Shown: positions 25,201 to 35,341 of the stretch, piece after piece
Layout of the letters: each line of letters opens with the position of its first letter
Numbering within the stretch: position 1 is the stretch's first letter
Assembly (NCBI RefSeq): GCF_002385225.1
Contig: NZ_DGDC01000045.1
Coordinates: 1 to 60,595, forward strand
From: Psychrobacter sp. UBA3962
GTDB taxonomy: Bacteria > Pseudomonadota > Gammaproteobacteria > Pseudomonadales > Moraxellaceae
Length of the DNA: 60,595 nucleotides
Direction of reading: 5' to 3'
Translations under genes and position numbers: made by a program
The notes under the pieces: generated by a model
Told to the model about the DNA's origin: nothing
Seen by the model: only the letters and a program-made list of their open reading frames with translations
Database searches by the model: none

Positions 25201-26148
25201 TTATTGGTCAATGACCGGCTTTCTTATGCCGCCCCAAGTAACCAATCCCACCCCGATAGCGATTAGTAAAGCCCCCAAAGCCAGCCCTTGTGGGGGAGCC
25301 TCCGCTTGCAAAAATATGGCAATAGGCACGGCAAATACAGCCGCTGTCGAGCCCAGCAAACTAAGCAATACTGGTCCGCCTGCCTTTTGTAGTATAAATA
25401 ACAGTTGAAACTGCGCCGCAAAAATAAAGGCCTGCACCGCAATGAGGGCTATCGATACCGAAACATTAAAGGAATCTACATCGGGTAGGGCGAGTGAGAA
25501 GTTAGGCAATAAACTAAGCGCTCCCAATTGTAGAGAAGCCGCCACTAGCATACCGGGTGCTAAAGCGCTTGGTGAGGCGCCGGTAGGCCAACGTAAAGTG
25601 CGATAAAGATTGCCTATCGCCAACAATACTGGCCCACAAAGGGCAATCAAAACCCAAAATACACTGGCATCAGGAGCGGTCAGTTTATTGCCCGCTAATA
25701 CTCCAGCTCCTGCTAATGCAGACAGCACTCCCAAAGCCCGTATTGAATCAAAACGCTCCATTTTTAGCAGTAGAGCCCCGACATAAGTTAATAAGGGGGG
25801 AAGGGTCATCACCAAAGCCACAAAGCTGGCCCCGACTTGAGGAATGGCCGAAAAAAAGATTAGGTTGGAGCCGGCCACGCTGACCAAAGCGGCAACTAAA
25901 TAGTATTCAATACTGGACTTAGTGATAGGCGGTAGTTGGCGGCGGAAAAAGGCCAGTATCAATAGTAGCAGTGCCGCCCCTGTAATAGACCAGAATACAA
26001 AAGCCAAAGGGGTCAATCCCACTGTGCCAGCATATTTCGCTATATTCGTAGAAACTCCCAATAACGCTCCGCCAGCTATCAGGCAAGTTAAAGCGACCAC
26101 CGTTTGTTTATTCACTAATGCCTTCCTTTTTATTTTGGTCTCAACCAT
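25201..26148 (-). CDS. EamA/DMT-family transporter
   Basis: An inner-membrane protein of about 315 residues with ten predicted membrane segments in two EamA repeats. Typical features are the first segment ALLGVSTNIAKYAG and a second repeat beginning near residue 165. The substrate cannot be predicted. The start is uncertain: the ATG at 26148 has no clear SD, whereas a GTG at 26115 has AGGAAGG 5 bases upstream and would remove the first 11 residues. The gene reads toward hemN with a gap of 175 bases. Confidence 0.85.
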   Translation of the reverse strand: MVETKIKRKALVNKQTVVALTCLIAGGALLGVSTNIAKYAGTVGLTPLAFVFWSITGAALLLLILAFFRRQLPPITKSSIEYYLVAALVSVAGSNLIFFSAIPQVGASFVALVMTLPPLLTYVGALLLKMERFDSIRALGVLSALAGAGVLAGNKLTAPDASVFWVLIALCGPVLLAIGNLYRTLRWPTGASPSALAPGMLVAASLQLGALSLLPNFSLALPDVDSFNVSVSIALIAVQAFIFAAQFQLLFILQKAGGPVLLSLLGSTAAVFAVPIAIFLQAEAPPQGLALGALLIAIGVGLVTWGGIRKPVIDQ

Positions 26149-26387
26149 GGGTTAGTTAAACCCTCATCTTTACTTTGAGAAGAGTGCCAAGTTTAGCATT
26201 ATTACTCTGCTTGTTTTGTTATTGTCCTAGGAACATTCAACATGGCGGGTGCTAAAATCTTATTCAGAACCTACGTTTATTTGGGAATCTAAATGTAGAT
26301 TAAATTAATAGTTACCTTTGCTAACTATTAATAAATAATTTATTATCAATGAATTAATTATAATAAATAAAATTCATAATAAGGTTG

Positions 26388-27974
26388 ATGATGTCTTTTG
26401 CTCAAGTACATACCCGCTCCGTTGTCGGTCTGCATGCTCCCAAAGTTATGGTAGAAGTTCATTTATCACAAGGGCTTCCGGCTTTAACCATCGTGGGGTT
26501 ACCTGAAGCGGCGGTTCGAGAGAGCAAAGATAGAGTTCGCTCTGCTTTAATTAATTCAAATTTTCAATTTCCCAATAGGCGGTTAACGATTAATCTGGCT
26601 CCTGCTGACTTGCCCAAAGAAGGGGCTCGTTTAGATCTGCCTATTGCCATGGGCATCTTGGCGGCCAGCGGTCAGATAGAACCGCAATGGTTGGAAGATT
26701 ATGAGTTTATCGGAGAATTGGCATTAAATGGTGACCTGCGCTCTATTGCAGGTGGGCTGGCGGTAGCTAGAGCCATAAAAGCGGATAGCAATGAGCGTCA
26801 AAAACAGAACAGTAATTCCTCTAAGACTGTCCATAAAACCCGCAAACTTATGGTACCGGCAGGCAATGGCATAGAGTCCAGCCGAGTCAAAGGAATAAAG
26901 GTGTATGCTGCCACCAACCTGATAGAGGTTTGTGAACATTTACAAGTAGAAAATAGAATAAGTAACGAGGGTAAAGCGATAAGCTTAACCGAGACGCCCC
27001 TAGGGTTACTAAAGGCGGTGGTGTCAAAGTTACCTGTGGTAAATGCCAGTTATAAAGTGGACTTAGCCGATGTTAAAGGTCAGCATCATGCTAGGCGGGC
27101 GTTGGAGATAGCCGCGGCGGGCGGTCATTCCTTATTGTTTACTGGTCCCCCAGGCTCTGGCAAGACTTTGATGGCTGCTCGGCTACCAACCATACTACCT
27201 AACTTAAATGATGAGGAGGCTTTAGAGGTGGCCAGTACTTATTCGGTTGCCAATACTGAGTATCAGTATGGCAGCAGACCTTTTAGAGAAATTCACCACA
27301 CGATTTCTGCGGTGGCATTGGTAGGCGGCGGTTCGCGCCCCAAACCTGGTGAGATTACACTGGCCAATAAAGGGGTACTATTTTTGGATGAGATGCCGGA
27401 GTTTGATCGTAAGGTATTGGAGGTGCTACGTCAGCCCTTAGAGTCAAAGCAAATTACCATCAGCCGCGCCAATCAGCAGGCCACATTTCCCGCTAACTTT
27501 CAATTGGTGGCTGCGATGAATCCTTGCCCTTGTGGTTATCATGGTGACCCCTCCAATCGTTGCCATTGCCGACCCGAGCAAATTCAGCGTTATCAAGATA
27601 AAATCTCTGGACCTTTACTGGATCGAATAGATTTACAGGTTACGGTTCCCGCTTTGCCCATCAGTGACCTGCAGAATAATCAGCCGGGGGAGTGCTCCAA
27701 GGCAGTACGAGCACGAGTAACCAAAGCTTATCAAAGCCAACAAGTCAGACAAGGTAAGCCCAACTGCGAATTAAACCCCAGTGAGCTAGATGAGCATATT
27801 GTACTAGGAGAGAATGAAAAGCAGCTACTGGCTATGGCACAAATTAAGCTTAATTTATCTGCCCGAGGCTACCACCGTCTATTACGAGTAGCGCGCACCA
27901 TTGCTGATTTAGCAAACAGTGCGGATATAAAAACGCCTCATTTAAGTGAGGCGCTCAGTTATCGAGGTGGCTAG
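26388..27974 (+). CDS. comM: ComM/YifB, Mg-chelatase-like AAA+ ATPase
   Basis: ComM is a hexameric helicase that promotes branch migration during natural transformation. The N-terminal ChlI domain (about residues 1-165) has the start FAQVHTRSVVGLHAP. The AAA+ domain holds Walker A GPPGSGKT and Walker B LFLDEMPEF. A cysteine-rich stretch, CPCGYHGDPSNRCHC, follows, and the C-terminal Mg-chelatase domain ends the protein. The length of 528 residues is normal. AAGG precedes the tandem ATG codons at 26388 and 26391; the frame also opens at a TTG at 26385. It has a natural partner in dprA at 7.9 kb. Confidence 0.95.
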   Translation: MMSFAQVHTRSVVGLHAPKVMVEVHLSQGLPALTIVGLPEAAVRESKDRVRSALINSNFQFPNRRLTINLAPADLPKEGARLDLPIAMGILAASGQIEPQWLEDYEFIGELALNGDLRSIAGGLAVARAIKADSNERQKQNSNSSKTVHKTRKLMVPAGNGIESSRVKGIKVYAATNLIEVCEHLQVENRISNEGKAISLTETPLGLLKAVVSKLPVVNASYKVDLADVKGQHHARRALEIAAAGGHSLLFTGPPGSGKTLMAARLPTILPNLNDEEALEVASTYSVANTEYQYGSRPFREIHHTISAVALVGGGSRPKPGEITLANKGVLFLDEMPEFDRKVLEVLRQPLESKQITISRANQQATFPANFQLVAAMNPCPCGYHGDPSNRCHCRPEQIQRYQDKISGPLLDRIDLQVTVPALPISDLQNNQPGECSKAVRARVTKAYQSQQVRQGKPNCELNPSELDEHIVLGENEKQLLAMAQIKLNLSARGYHRLLRVARTIADLANSADIKTPHLSEALSYRGG

Positions 27975-27976
27975 AG

Positions 27977-28546
27977 TCAATCGATAAGCTTAGTTCTCAT
28001 AAAGATGCCCGGCTCTGTAAGACAAGCATGGTCTTCTGGGTTACGCACAGACTCAGATACCCCACTTTCTGGATTATCAAACTGTAGGTGATAAAATAGA
28101 TACTCTTCTTTAACCGAACCGCCGGTCTTTATGATCTCTCCAAATTTTACCCGTGTGCCATCTAAGCTAAGAGCTTGCTCATTTGGTAGCAAAGAGACCT
28201 TGTAAGTAGGATCAAACAACGGAGTCAGAAGAAGGGTTTTATTATTATGAACCTGCTCAAACCTCAAGCAGTTGTCTTGTACCACATAGCGGCCTGTAAC
28301 TACGGGATATATGCGCTGCATCAAAAGTGTGGGGGTAAAATAATAAAGTAATAAAGAGGAGGAAGCAGCAGCGGGCAGGGGGTTAGCTTCATCTTTATTA
28401 ACAATTACTTTTTCTACAGCGTTTGTATTGGATCCAGTCACCGGTTTTGTATTGTCAGTGACTGAGGCGGTTTGACAGCCCATAACCATAAATAAAGCAG
28501 CTAAGCCGGCACTTAATTTTAAGCCATTATAAATTCTACTTTTCAT
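27977..28546 (-). CDS. Unknown lipoprotein
   Basis: I do not recognise this 189-residue protein. The N-terminal signal ends in the lipobox VMGC with C24, so it is predicted to be lipid-anchored and periplasmic. A polar linker (residues 25-60) leads to a folded region with two cysteines (near 93 and 175) that could form a disulfide. It is convergent with comM, with only two bases between the two stop codons. Confidence 0.65.
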   Translation of the reverse strand: MKSRIYNGLKLSAGLAALFMVMGCQTASVTDNTKPVTGSNTNAVEKVIVNKDEANPLPAAASSSLLLYYFTPTLLMQRIYPVVTGRYVVQDNCLRFEQVHNNKTLLLTPLFDPTYKVSLLPNEQALSLDGTRVKFGEIIKTGGSVKEEYLFYHLQFDNPESGVSESVRNPEDHACLTEPGIFMRTKLID

Positions 28547-28723
28547 TAAAACTCAGCCTATTAGCAGCGTATTAAAAGTTAAACCATCGAGGACTATTAA
28601 CGTACCTTAGCCGCAAGTGATATTGTTCTGCTTCTCTTCAATTATAAAAATAAAAGGAAGAGTTGCTGTAAAGTCTTTATACTTCAGAACTAAAGCAAAT
28701 CCAGTTAACCCTAAATTTTTAAA

Positions 28724-28760
28724 TAAAAAAAAGCTTGCTCTTAACTAGGTTAAAAGCAAG
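28724..28760 (-). terminator. Terminator after the monoheme cytochrome gene
   Basis: Read on the minus strand, ACTTGCTTTTAAC pairs with GTTAAGAGCAAGC with a mismatch and a short loop, and is followed by eight T. It lies about 80 bases after the cytochrome stop, so it would end the three-gene cluster. Confidence 0.8.
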
Positions 28761-28838
28761 TAAGTAAAGTCAAATCAATAACGTATCAGGAAAATCAGCT
28801 GATAGAATGCTAAGTAGTTCAATTACTTAGCAAAAAGC

Positions 28839-29486
28839 TTATAAAGCTGGGTCTACACCAGGCGGCGTAGTTGGGCGTAGCTGCGCCACATCTTCTGCTG
28901 TCACTTCTTCATCAAAGCCGTTCAGATCCTTCACCACATACTCAGTAACTGCAGCAATCTGCTCATCATTCATCATATGTCTAAACGAGGGCATACCACG
29001 TAAACCATTGATTAATATATCTATGATATAGTATTTAGACTGCATTTTGCTGTTGTCGGCTAGAGGGGGATAATAGCCTGCGCCATAAGCGCCTTCCCCT
29101 TCATGCATATGACAGCCTGCGCAAGAGTCGTGATATAGCTTTTTGCCATCGGTAGAAACGTAAGCGTTCTCGTAGCCGAACTTCTCATTCCACTTGTCTA
29201 AACTTGGGTCTTGATCAAATGCTGGCACTGCATCAATATCGACAATATGTCGATTGGTTTCTGTAAGTTCAGATTCGGTCATATAGACGCCACCCCAAGC
29301 CCCACCATTGCGGCTGGCATAGGGGTCGACTTCTTGCTGTGCTGGTGCTCCTGTGAAGGTATCAGAAGTCTGCGCCAACGTTACCGTATCATCAGATTGA
29401 GATGAGCACCCAGTTAGTAGCCCTAAAGTTGACCCAATAAGTACCATGCTCAGCGGGGTCAAGGAGGGAGCTTTAAAATATTTCAT
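28839..29486 (-). CDS. Monoheme cytochrome c lipoprotein
   Basis: A 215-residue class I cytochrome c. The signal peptide ends in the lipobox LLTGC with C27. The heme motif CAGCH is at residues 122-126, and M165 in GMPSF is the likely axial ligand. It is predicted to sit in the periplasm, held by a lipid. It lies 45 bases downstream of the flavin amine oxidase gene on the same strand, so it is a good candidate electron acceptor for that enzyme. A terminator follows. Confidence 0.9.
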   Translation of the reverse strand: MKYFKAPSLTPLSMVLIGSTLGLLTGCSSQSDDTVTLAQTSDTFTGAPAQQEVDPYASRNGGAWGGVYMTESELTETNRHIVDIDAVPAFDQDPSLDKWNEKFGYENAYVSTDGKKLYHDSCAGCHMHEGEGAYGAGYYPPLADNSKMQSKYYIIDILINGLRGMPSFRHMMNDEQIAAVTEYVVKDLNGFDEEVTAEDVAQLRPTTPPGVDPAL

Positions 29487-29531
29487 ATTAGCCTCTTTAT
29501 GCTTTATACCATGTCAGACAATCGTTTGGTG

Positions 29532-31133
29532 TTACACAGATAGTGCATGCTGGTGTAGGCGTTTTGCTGAATCCAAGCCAGACAAAATTGAGCCTTCCTG
29601 CCAAGCAGGAATGTGTGAGCAGTGCTCACCCGCCAGAACGATACGATTATCAATGCTACACAATGTCTTATAGTGCTGATCTCGCGTTTCTTGGGTCCAT
29701 ACTCCATAACACCCTAAAGTCCAAGGCATACGGTGCCATACCATTGAAGTACCAGAGCGAAACTCTTTTAGATACTGAGGATGAATATGTTTACCGTAAG
29801 CCAAAGCTACTTCGATACGCTCTTCTGGGGTAAGGGTGTTGAACTTATAAGAGGTTGGGCCATAGCCATAGCCGCCTAAAAGTACCCCGCTACCTTGCTT
29901 GAACATATCTTGCGAGGGGTAAGAGATTTGTTGGATCGGCATATCGGTATAAGTCACTCCACCATAAATCCATTCATCTTCTTCCCAGAAGCGGCGTTTA
30001 AATTCTAGACCTACTTTAAAAGAGGTTTCATAAGGAACAGCCGCCATAGCGTCAGCCATTGGCTTAGAGACGTTTATTGGGATTTGGGTCAATACCGACA
30101 ACGGAATGGTACAAATACAGTAATCAGCACGAGCTGTCTGAGTTGCGCCTGATTCGTTATTACTGTCCACATAGGAGACAGTAACGCCACTATCATCTTG
30201 ACGAATTTCAGTTACTTTCGCATTTAACTTAATCAAGTCTTGGCATTCACGAGTGAAAGCATTGCCAATTTTACCCATACCACCTACAGGCTGGAACATA
30301 GTCGGGCTATGACTATAAGTAGTATGCTGCGCATAGATATCTTGCCACACCCCAGATTTTAATAGGTCATCTAGAGGCAGAGGGGTAGAGGCCTGATCAT
30401 TGGGCATAAGTCCACCGCCAGGATAGACTGAGTAACCCCGATACTTACTGGTAGTGAGACTGCGCTTATAAGTATAGTCGTTGCTAAGCGCACCCCAGCC
30501 TTTTAGGTTCTCAAGGAGCATCTCTTTGTCTTCTCGAGTCACTTCTTTGTCCAAGCCCCCGGTATTAACCGCTTTGGAAAGCAGTTCAGACACATGACCA
30601 CGGATATCGTGCTGAATATCGCCTAGACGTTGTGGGACACCGCCGAAATGATTGGTACGGTGTAGATAAGCTCGATTATTGGTCTGGATGAAAGGCTCTA
30701 ATGCCACCCCAAATTTTTTGCAGTAATGAAGTACAGCATAGTGGTGGCTAGGAATACGCCAAGGGCCTGGGTTAAAGTAATTGCCTTCTTCGAAGTCACA
30801 GGTCACGACTCCTCCGCCAAGCTCAGTAAACTTATCACCGCCTTTAAGATGAATACTGCGACCACCGCCTCGGTTTTGGTACTCTAAGACCGTGACTTTA
30901 TAGCCCGCTTTTCTCAACTCATAAGCGGCAGCCAGTCCAGCTAGACCGGCCCCTAGGACGATAATGCTTGCCCCAGCTGGTGCGCCTGTCAGCTCCATCT
31001 GGCCATTAAAAGAGGATTCTGAAGCGAAGCCTAATGTGGTCATCGCTTGGTACATAGCCGCGCCACCAGCGGTCTTGCCAATCATAGTTAGTAGCTGCCG
31101 GCGTGTCGGTGATTTAAGGTTATCAATCATCAT
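29532..31133 (-). CDS. Tat-exported flavin amine oxidase/dehydrogenase
   Basis: A 533-residue FAD protein of the flavin monoamine oxidase family. The N-terminus has a twin-arginine signal (SPTRRQLLTMIG, R11-R12) followed by a hydrophobic stretch, so it is predicted to be exported folded with FAD. The FAD-binding GAGLAGLAAAYE lies at residues 61-72, and RGGGRS follows at 88-93. The C-terminal FAD region includes AGEHCS. AAGGATAAG precedes the paired ATG start codons. The neighbouring cytochrome c genes suggest that electrons go to cytochromes rather than oxygen, as shown for NicA2 of Pseudomonas. The amine substrate is unknown. Confidence 0.9.
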   Translation of the reverse strand: MMIDNLKSPTRRQLLTMIGKTAGGAAMYQAMTTLGFASESSFNGQMELTGAPAGASIIVLGAGLAGLAAAYELRKAGYKVTVLEYQNRGGGRSIHLKGGDKFTELGGGVVTCDFEEGNYFNPGPWRIPSHHYAVLHYCKKFGVALEPFIQTNNRAYLHRTNHFGGVPQRLGDIQHDIRGHVSELLSKAVNTGGLDKEVTREDKEMLLENLKGWGALSNDYTYKRSLTTSKYRGYSVYPGGGLMPNDQASTPLPLDDLLKSGVWQDIYAQHTTYSHSPTMFQPVGGMGKIGNAFTRECQDLIKLNAKVTEIRQDDSGVTVSYVDSNNESGATQTARADYCICTIPLSVLTQIPINVSKPMADAMAAVPYETSFKVGLEFKRRFWEEDEWIYGGVTYTDMPIQQISYPSQDMFKQGSGVLLGGYGYGPTSYKFNTLTPEERIEVALAYGKHIHPQYLKEFRSGTSMVWHRMPWTLGCYGVWTQETRDQHYKTLCSIDNRIVLAGEHCSHIPAWQEGSILSGLDSAKRLHQHALSV

Positions 31134-31334
31134 CTTATCCTTGTTACTTTATTCGCTTGGTGCCCCCTGCATAAAGGGTCTACCAAGCGACTTATAGTAA
31201 GTTTTTTATTAGTGTCATGTCTGTTCAACGGCGCTTTAGGTTGCCTATCATTAATTTGTTATATGGCTAAAAATGCGCCTTGTTGATCGCCACCTAGATT
31301 AATAGTCACCTAGGTTGACAATCACAGTGTTTGT

Positions 31335-32801
31335 TTAACGACGGCGAATGAACCAACGAATTAATAGAGCCAATACAACTAGGCCTGCAATAATACCTAA
31401 GGCGGCTAACCATCCTGCATTCTTAACGATAAAAGGGGTTTGGGGTCCTGCCTTTATCTGATTGGCCACATCGTCTGCGGTTACCTTACTTTCAGGTAAA
31501 CCGCCAAAAGTTGTACGAACATAGTTAACGATCTCTGCCATTTCTTCAGGGCTTAAGTCATCTTTAAACCCAGGCATTTGCGGGCGGGTGTTCACGACTT
31601 GATGAATACCATTGGCCACCACACTAATGACGGGGGCTGGGTTGTCGCGTCTTAAGCTGGTTAAGCCCACAATTGAGGCATAACCTGCGTCAGGCTGGCC
31701 ATAACCGTTGATACCGTGACAGCTTGCACATTCAGCAAGGTATAAGGATTCGGAATTAGAAGAAGCTTTGGCTTTCGCCTCTTTGAGAACATCCATCTGA
31801 TCCAGTAAGTTGATGGCGATATCATCGCTATGCTTTTTAGGTAAAGCGGCCACATTTACTGGCTGTACGGTGTCGGCTGTTGTGACTACGGGTACTGCTT
31901 TTAAATAGCTGGCGATGGCCTTTAAATCTTTATCATTTAAGTAGCGAGTACTGTTCATGACCACTTCGCTCATGGGCCCAGCCGCTAAAGCTTTTTGATG
32001 CACACCGCCATTACGAAGGTAAGTCACAATCTCTTCTTCGCTCCAACTACCAATACCGCTGGCCTCATCAGGCGTAATGTTTGGGGCATGCCAAGGGCCC
32101 AACATTGCCCCTGACAAGTAGTTTTTCATGTCATAACCCATGGTCGCATTACGCGGAGTATGACAGGTACCACAGTGAGCTAGGTTGTCGACCAAATATT
32201 GTCCATGCTTCTGGTTTTCATCTAAGCCTTCACGGGCTTTCCAGTCGGGCATATTGACCAAGTTCCAGCCTAGCATTAAGGTACGGATATTAAAGGGGAA
32301 CGGTAGGTCAGTTTTGTAAGCCGGCGGCTCGTCTATGGCAGGCACAGTTTGAAAATAGGCAAACAGGGCAGAGATATCCTCATCCGTCATACCCTTATAG
32401 TCGGGGTAGGGCATAGCAGGATAAAGCCTATGATTTGGTGCTTTACCTTTGGTCAAAGCATTTTTGAAATCTTGTTCGGTATAGTTACCGATACCATAGC
32501 GTACCGAGGGAGTAATGTTGGTACCATAAATGGTGCCCATGGGGGCCTCTACAGCGATGCCGCCTGAGTAATCCTCTTTATGACACCCCATGCAGTCTGC
32601 TTGTCTGGCAACATACGCCCCACGATTTACCAGTTCACTGTTGGCATCGCTATGAGTGGGCATGGCGACAGGAGCCGCACTGGCTGAGCTTAAAGATAAG
32701 CCCAATAAAGAGGCCGTCAGTGCTGTACTGGCGAATGATAGAGCCACTGGGCTTTGGAGGGCCGATTTATATAATGATGATAAAGCAGATATAGGCTTCA
32801 T
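31335..32801 (-). CDS. Triheme membrane-anchored cytochrome c
   Basis: A 488-residue cytochrome with three CxxCH motifs (C70-H74, C210-H214, C358-H362), resembling the cytochrome subunit of membrane alcohol and gluconate dehydrogenases. The signal peptide ends near ASA (residue 42). A C-terminal membrane helix (about 465-484) ending in RWFIRRR anchors it with the hemes in the periplasm. It lies 201 bases upstream of the flavin amine oxidase gene on the same strand. It could pass electrons from that enzyme or its cytochrome to the quinone pool or a terminal oxidase. No dehydrogenase subunit of the usual type is adjacent. Confidence 0.9.
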   Translation of the reverse strand: MKPISALSSLYKSALQSPVALSFASTALTASLLGLSLSSASAAPVAMPTHSDANSELVNRGAYVARQADCMGCHKEDYSGGIAVEAPMGTIYGTNITPSVRYGIGNYTEQDFKNALTKGKAPNHRLYPAMPYPDYKGMTDEDISALFAYFQTVPAIDEPPAYKTDLPFPFNIRTLMLGWNLVNMPDWKAREGLDENQKHGQYLVDNLAHCGTCHTPRNATMGYDMKNYLSGAMLGPWHAPNITPDEASGIGSWSEEEIVTYLRNGGVHQKALAAGPMSEVVMNSTRYLNDKDLKAIASYLKAVPVVTTADTVQPVNVAALPKKHSDDIAINLLDQMDVLKEAKAKASSNSESLYLAECASCHGINGYGQPDAGYASIVGLTSLRRDNPAPVISVVANGIHQVVNTRPQMPGFKDDLSPEEMAEIVNYVRTTFGGLPESKVTADDVANQIKAGPQTPFIVKNAGWLAALGIIAGLVVLALLIRWFIRRR

Positions 32802-33567
32802 AACTTCCTCATTTGGCTAGCAGGATACGCTGGCGTAATGGTTGGATAAAACAAAAATACAGCCCAATAAATAGCTAAGTAAGCGATTAGGGATAAAAAT
32901 AAAGAGGCAGGAATAATACTAGGGAGACGCAGGTGAAGTAGGACAGCGACTCTTTAATCCCTTAAATCTCTAAAATCCTTGTAGACCTATTATCAGATAG
33001 TGATTAATAAATCTAAGCCACTTAATTTCGAGCTGTAACAGCTGATGTAGGATTCAATAAAAATTTGAATCGAAATAGTAATCTTGCTAGTAAGTTAAAC
33101 GGATTGTTAATGTTATGGATTAATCTAACTAGCACACTCAATTTTTCACTTAACAGATCTTTCACTTAATAACTGGCTAATTTCTGCTGATTGAGCACAG
33201 ATAATTAAAAATAAACCGAACAATGGGTGGGCTATACAATAAGGTATTCCCTATAATTAAAGGCGTCTAAGGTAAGGCTTGAATATCTCTAGACGTTTAA
33301 AATCTTTTCATCAAAAAATGTCCGGTACTTTGTTATCTGTAACCTTACTCAAGTTTATCTGCAATGTAAAACTTAACTACATCGGATTAACAATTTATAA
33401 ACGAATTTACTCGAGAGGCCCTACATTAACCGCATTCAGAGTTTGCTAATAACAATCGTTTTTGGAAGGCCGTTTAAGGCAAAAAAAAAGAGCACTGAAT
33501 TTCAGTGCTCTTTTTAAAATTATGGTCGGTTTAAGACTATAAAGTATGGTTTATAGAGTGGGACTGG
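32802..33567. other. Long gap between cytochrome gene and fhs
   Basis: This is the longest gene-free stretch of the window. It is AT-rich, with no ORF I would accept on either strand. TATAAT at 33252-33257 has no good -35 box. Apart from the hairpin at 33485 I see nothing specific; a small RNA ending at that hairpin is possible but unsupported. Confidence 0.5.
33485..33516. terminator. Bidirectional terminator after fhs
   Basis: AAAAAGAGCACTGAA pairs with TTCAGTGCTCTTTTT in an almost perfect palindrome with A and T runs on either side. It lies about 50 bases after the stop of fhs (minus strand). Confidence 0.88.
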
Positions 33568-35289
33568 TTAAAATAAGCCGACAATATTACCCTCATGATC
33601 GACATCAATGCGTCCAGCAGACGGAACTTTAGGTAGGCCCGGCATTCTCATAATAGGACCACAAATCACCACGATAAATCCGGCACCGTTGGAGAGGCTA
33701 ATATCACGTACCTGAACATTAAAGCCAGTAGGACGGCCTAGAAGAGAAGCGTTATCACTCAAAGAATATTGAGTCTTAGCGATACAAATAGGCAGTTTAT
33801 CTAGTTGTAGAGATTCTAGACGTTTAATTTTTGCTTTGGCGGTACTGCTAATATCAATATCATTGGCACCATATACTCGCTGAGCCACGGTACGAATTTT
33901 ATCCTCAATTCTCATTTCAGTATCATAAGCAAACTTAAATTCGCCATGCTTAGCTTTAGGGTCATTGTCCGCTGCATCGAGTAGATCGATCAAAGCTTTG
34001 GCCAGATCCTCACCCCCTGCGCCCCCTTTTTCCCATACTTGAGTCAGCGCAACGTCAACTTTCAGGCGCTTACAAGCCTTACGTACCATTTCAATTTCAG
34101 CTTCGGTATCACTTTCAAAGTGGTTAATGGCCACGATTACCGACAAGCCAAAGATTTCTTGCAAGTTCTCGATATGCTTCGTTAGGTTGGGTAGGCCTTG
34201 ATCCAGGGCCGCTAAATCCTCTTGTTTTAAGTTGTCTTTGCTGGCACCACCGTTATATTTTAGGGCGCGAATGGTAGCTACGACCACAGCAGCATCGGGG
34301 GTTAAACCTGAAAGACGACACTTAATATCACAGAATTTCTCAGCGCCTAAGTCGGCACCAAAGCCGGCTTCAGTTAACGTATAGTCAGCCAAATGTAGGG
34401 CAGTGCGAGTGGCTATAACTGAGTTACAGCCATGGGCGATATTGGCAAAAGGGCCCCCGTGTAAAATAGCAGGGTTACCTTCAATGGTTTGAACCAAATT
34501 AGGTTTTATGGCCTCTTTTAATAAGGCAGTCATTGCCCCATGAGCCTTTAAGTCTTTGGCATAGATCGGCTTTTTATCTTTGCTGTAGGCCACCAAAATA
34601 TCGCCTAGACGCTGTTTTAAATCGGCCAAATCTGTGGCCAGACAAAAGATAGCCATCACCTCTGATGCCACAGTAATGTCGAATCCGCCTTCACGCATTA
34701 CCCCATCTGAGGTATTGCCTAGACCGCTCACAATGTTACGCAGTTGGCGGTCATTCATATCCATGGCTCGGCGCCAAAGGATTTGTTTGGGATCGATATT
34801 TAGAGCATTGCCTTGATAAATGTGATTATCAATCAAAGCGGCTAATAAGTTATTGGCCGCCCCTATGGCATGCAGGTCACCGGTGAAGTGTAGGTTGATA
34901 TCTTCCATAGGCAGTACTTGAGCGTAACCGCCCCCCGCAGCACCCCCTTTAATACCAAAAACTGGACCTACCGATGGTTCACGCAGCGCAACAATGGTAC
35001 GTTTGCCATCTTGGTTCTGCTTGTGCACTCGGTTTAGGGCATCGGTTAGACCGATGGTTACTGTGGTTTTACCCTCACCAGCCGGGGTAGGGTTGATGGC
35101 TGTGACCAATACCAACTTGCTGTTTTTTGATTTTGGCGGTTTGGCAAATACGTCATTGGGATTAATTTTAGCTTTATAGTGGCCATAAGGCTCAATCTTA
35201 TCTGCGGCTAAACCCAGTTGTTCAGCAATTTCTACAATTGGTTTCAGGGTTGCTTTTTGGGCAATCTCAATGTCGCTTGGTACGCTCAT
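33568..35289 (-). CDS. fhs: Fhs, formate-tetrahydrofolate ligase
   Basis: This enzyme uses ATP to join formate to tetrahydrofolate, giving 10-formyl-THF for purine synthesis and for Fmt. The nucleotide-binding loop TPAGEGKTT and the downstream GIKGGAAGGGYAQV stretch are typical, and the C-terminus ends with MPGLPKVPSAGRIDVD as in the family. I chose the ATG at 35289 (573 residues) because the protein then starts with SVPSDIEIAQ, like its relatives, and GAGAG lies upstream. An in-frame ATG at 35316 adds nine residues. It lies 52 bases downstream of the RND permease gene on the same strand. Confidence 0.96.
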   Translation of the reverse strand: MSVPSDIEIAQKATLKPIVEIAEQLGLAADKIEPYGHYKAKINPNDVFAKPPKSKNSKLVLVTAINPTPAGEGKTTVTIGLTDALNRVHKQNQDGKRTIVALREPSVGPVFGIKGGAAGGGYAQVLPMEDINLHFTGDLHAIGAANNLLAALIDNHIYQGNALNIDPKQILWRRAMDMNDRQLRNIVSGLGNTSDGVMREGGFDITVASEVMAIFCLATDLADLKQRLGDILVAYSKDKKPIYAKDLKAHGAMTALLKEAIKPNLVQTIEGNPAILHGGPFANIAHGCNSVIATRTALHLADYTLTEAGFGADLGAEKFCDIKCRLSGLTPDAAVVVATIRALKYNGGASKDNLKQEDLAALDQGLPNLTKHIENLQEIFGLSVIVAINHFESDTEAEIEMVRKACKRLKVDVALTQVWEKGGAGGEDLAKALIDLLDAADNDPKAKHGEFKFAYDTEMRIEDKIRTVAQRVYGANDIDISSTAKAKIKRLESLQLDKLPICIAKTQYSLSDNASLLGRPTGFNVQVRDISLSNGAGFIVVICGPIMRMPGLPKVPSAGRIDVDHEGNIVGLF

Positions 35290-35341
35290 AGTTAACTCTC
35301 GGTTCGTTTGTAACATAAAAAACTGGTTAAAGGATTAGTGA

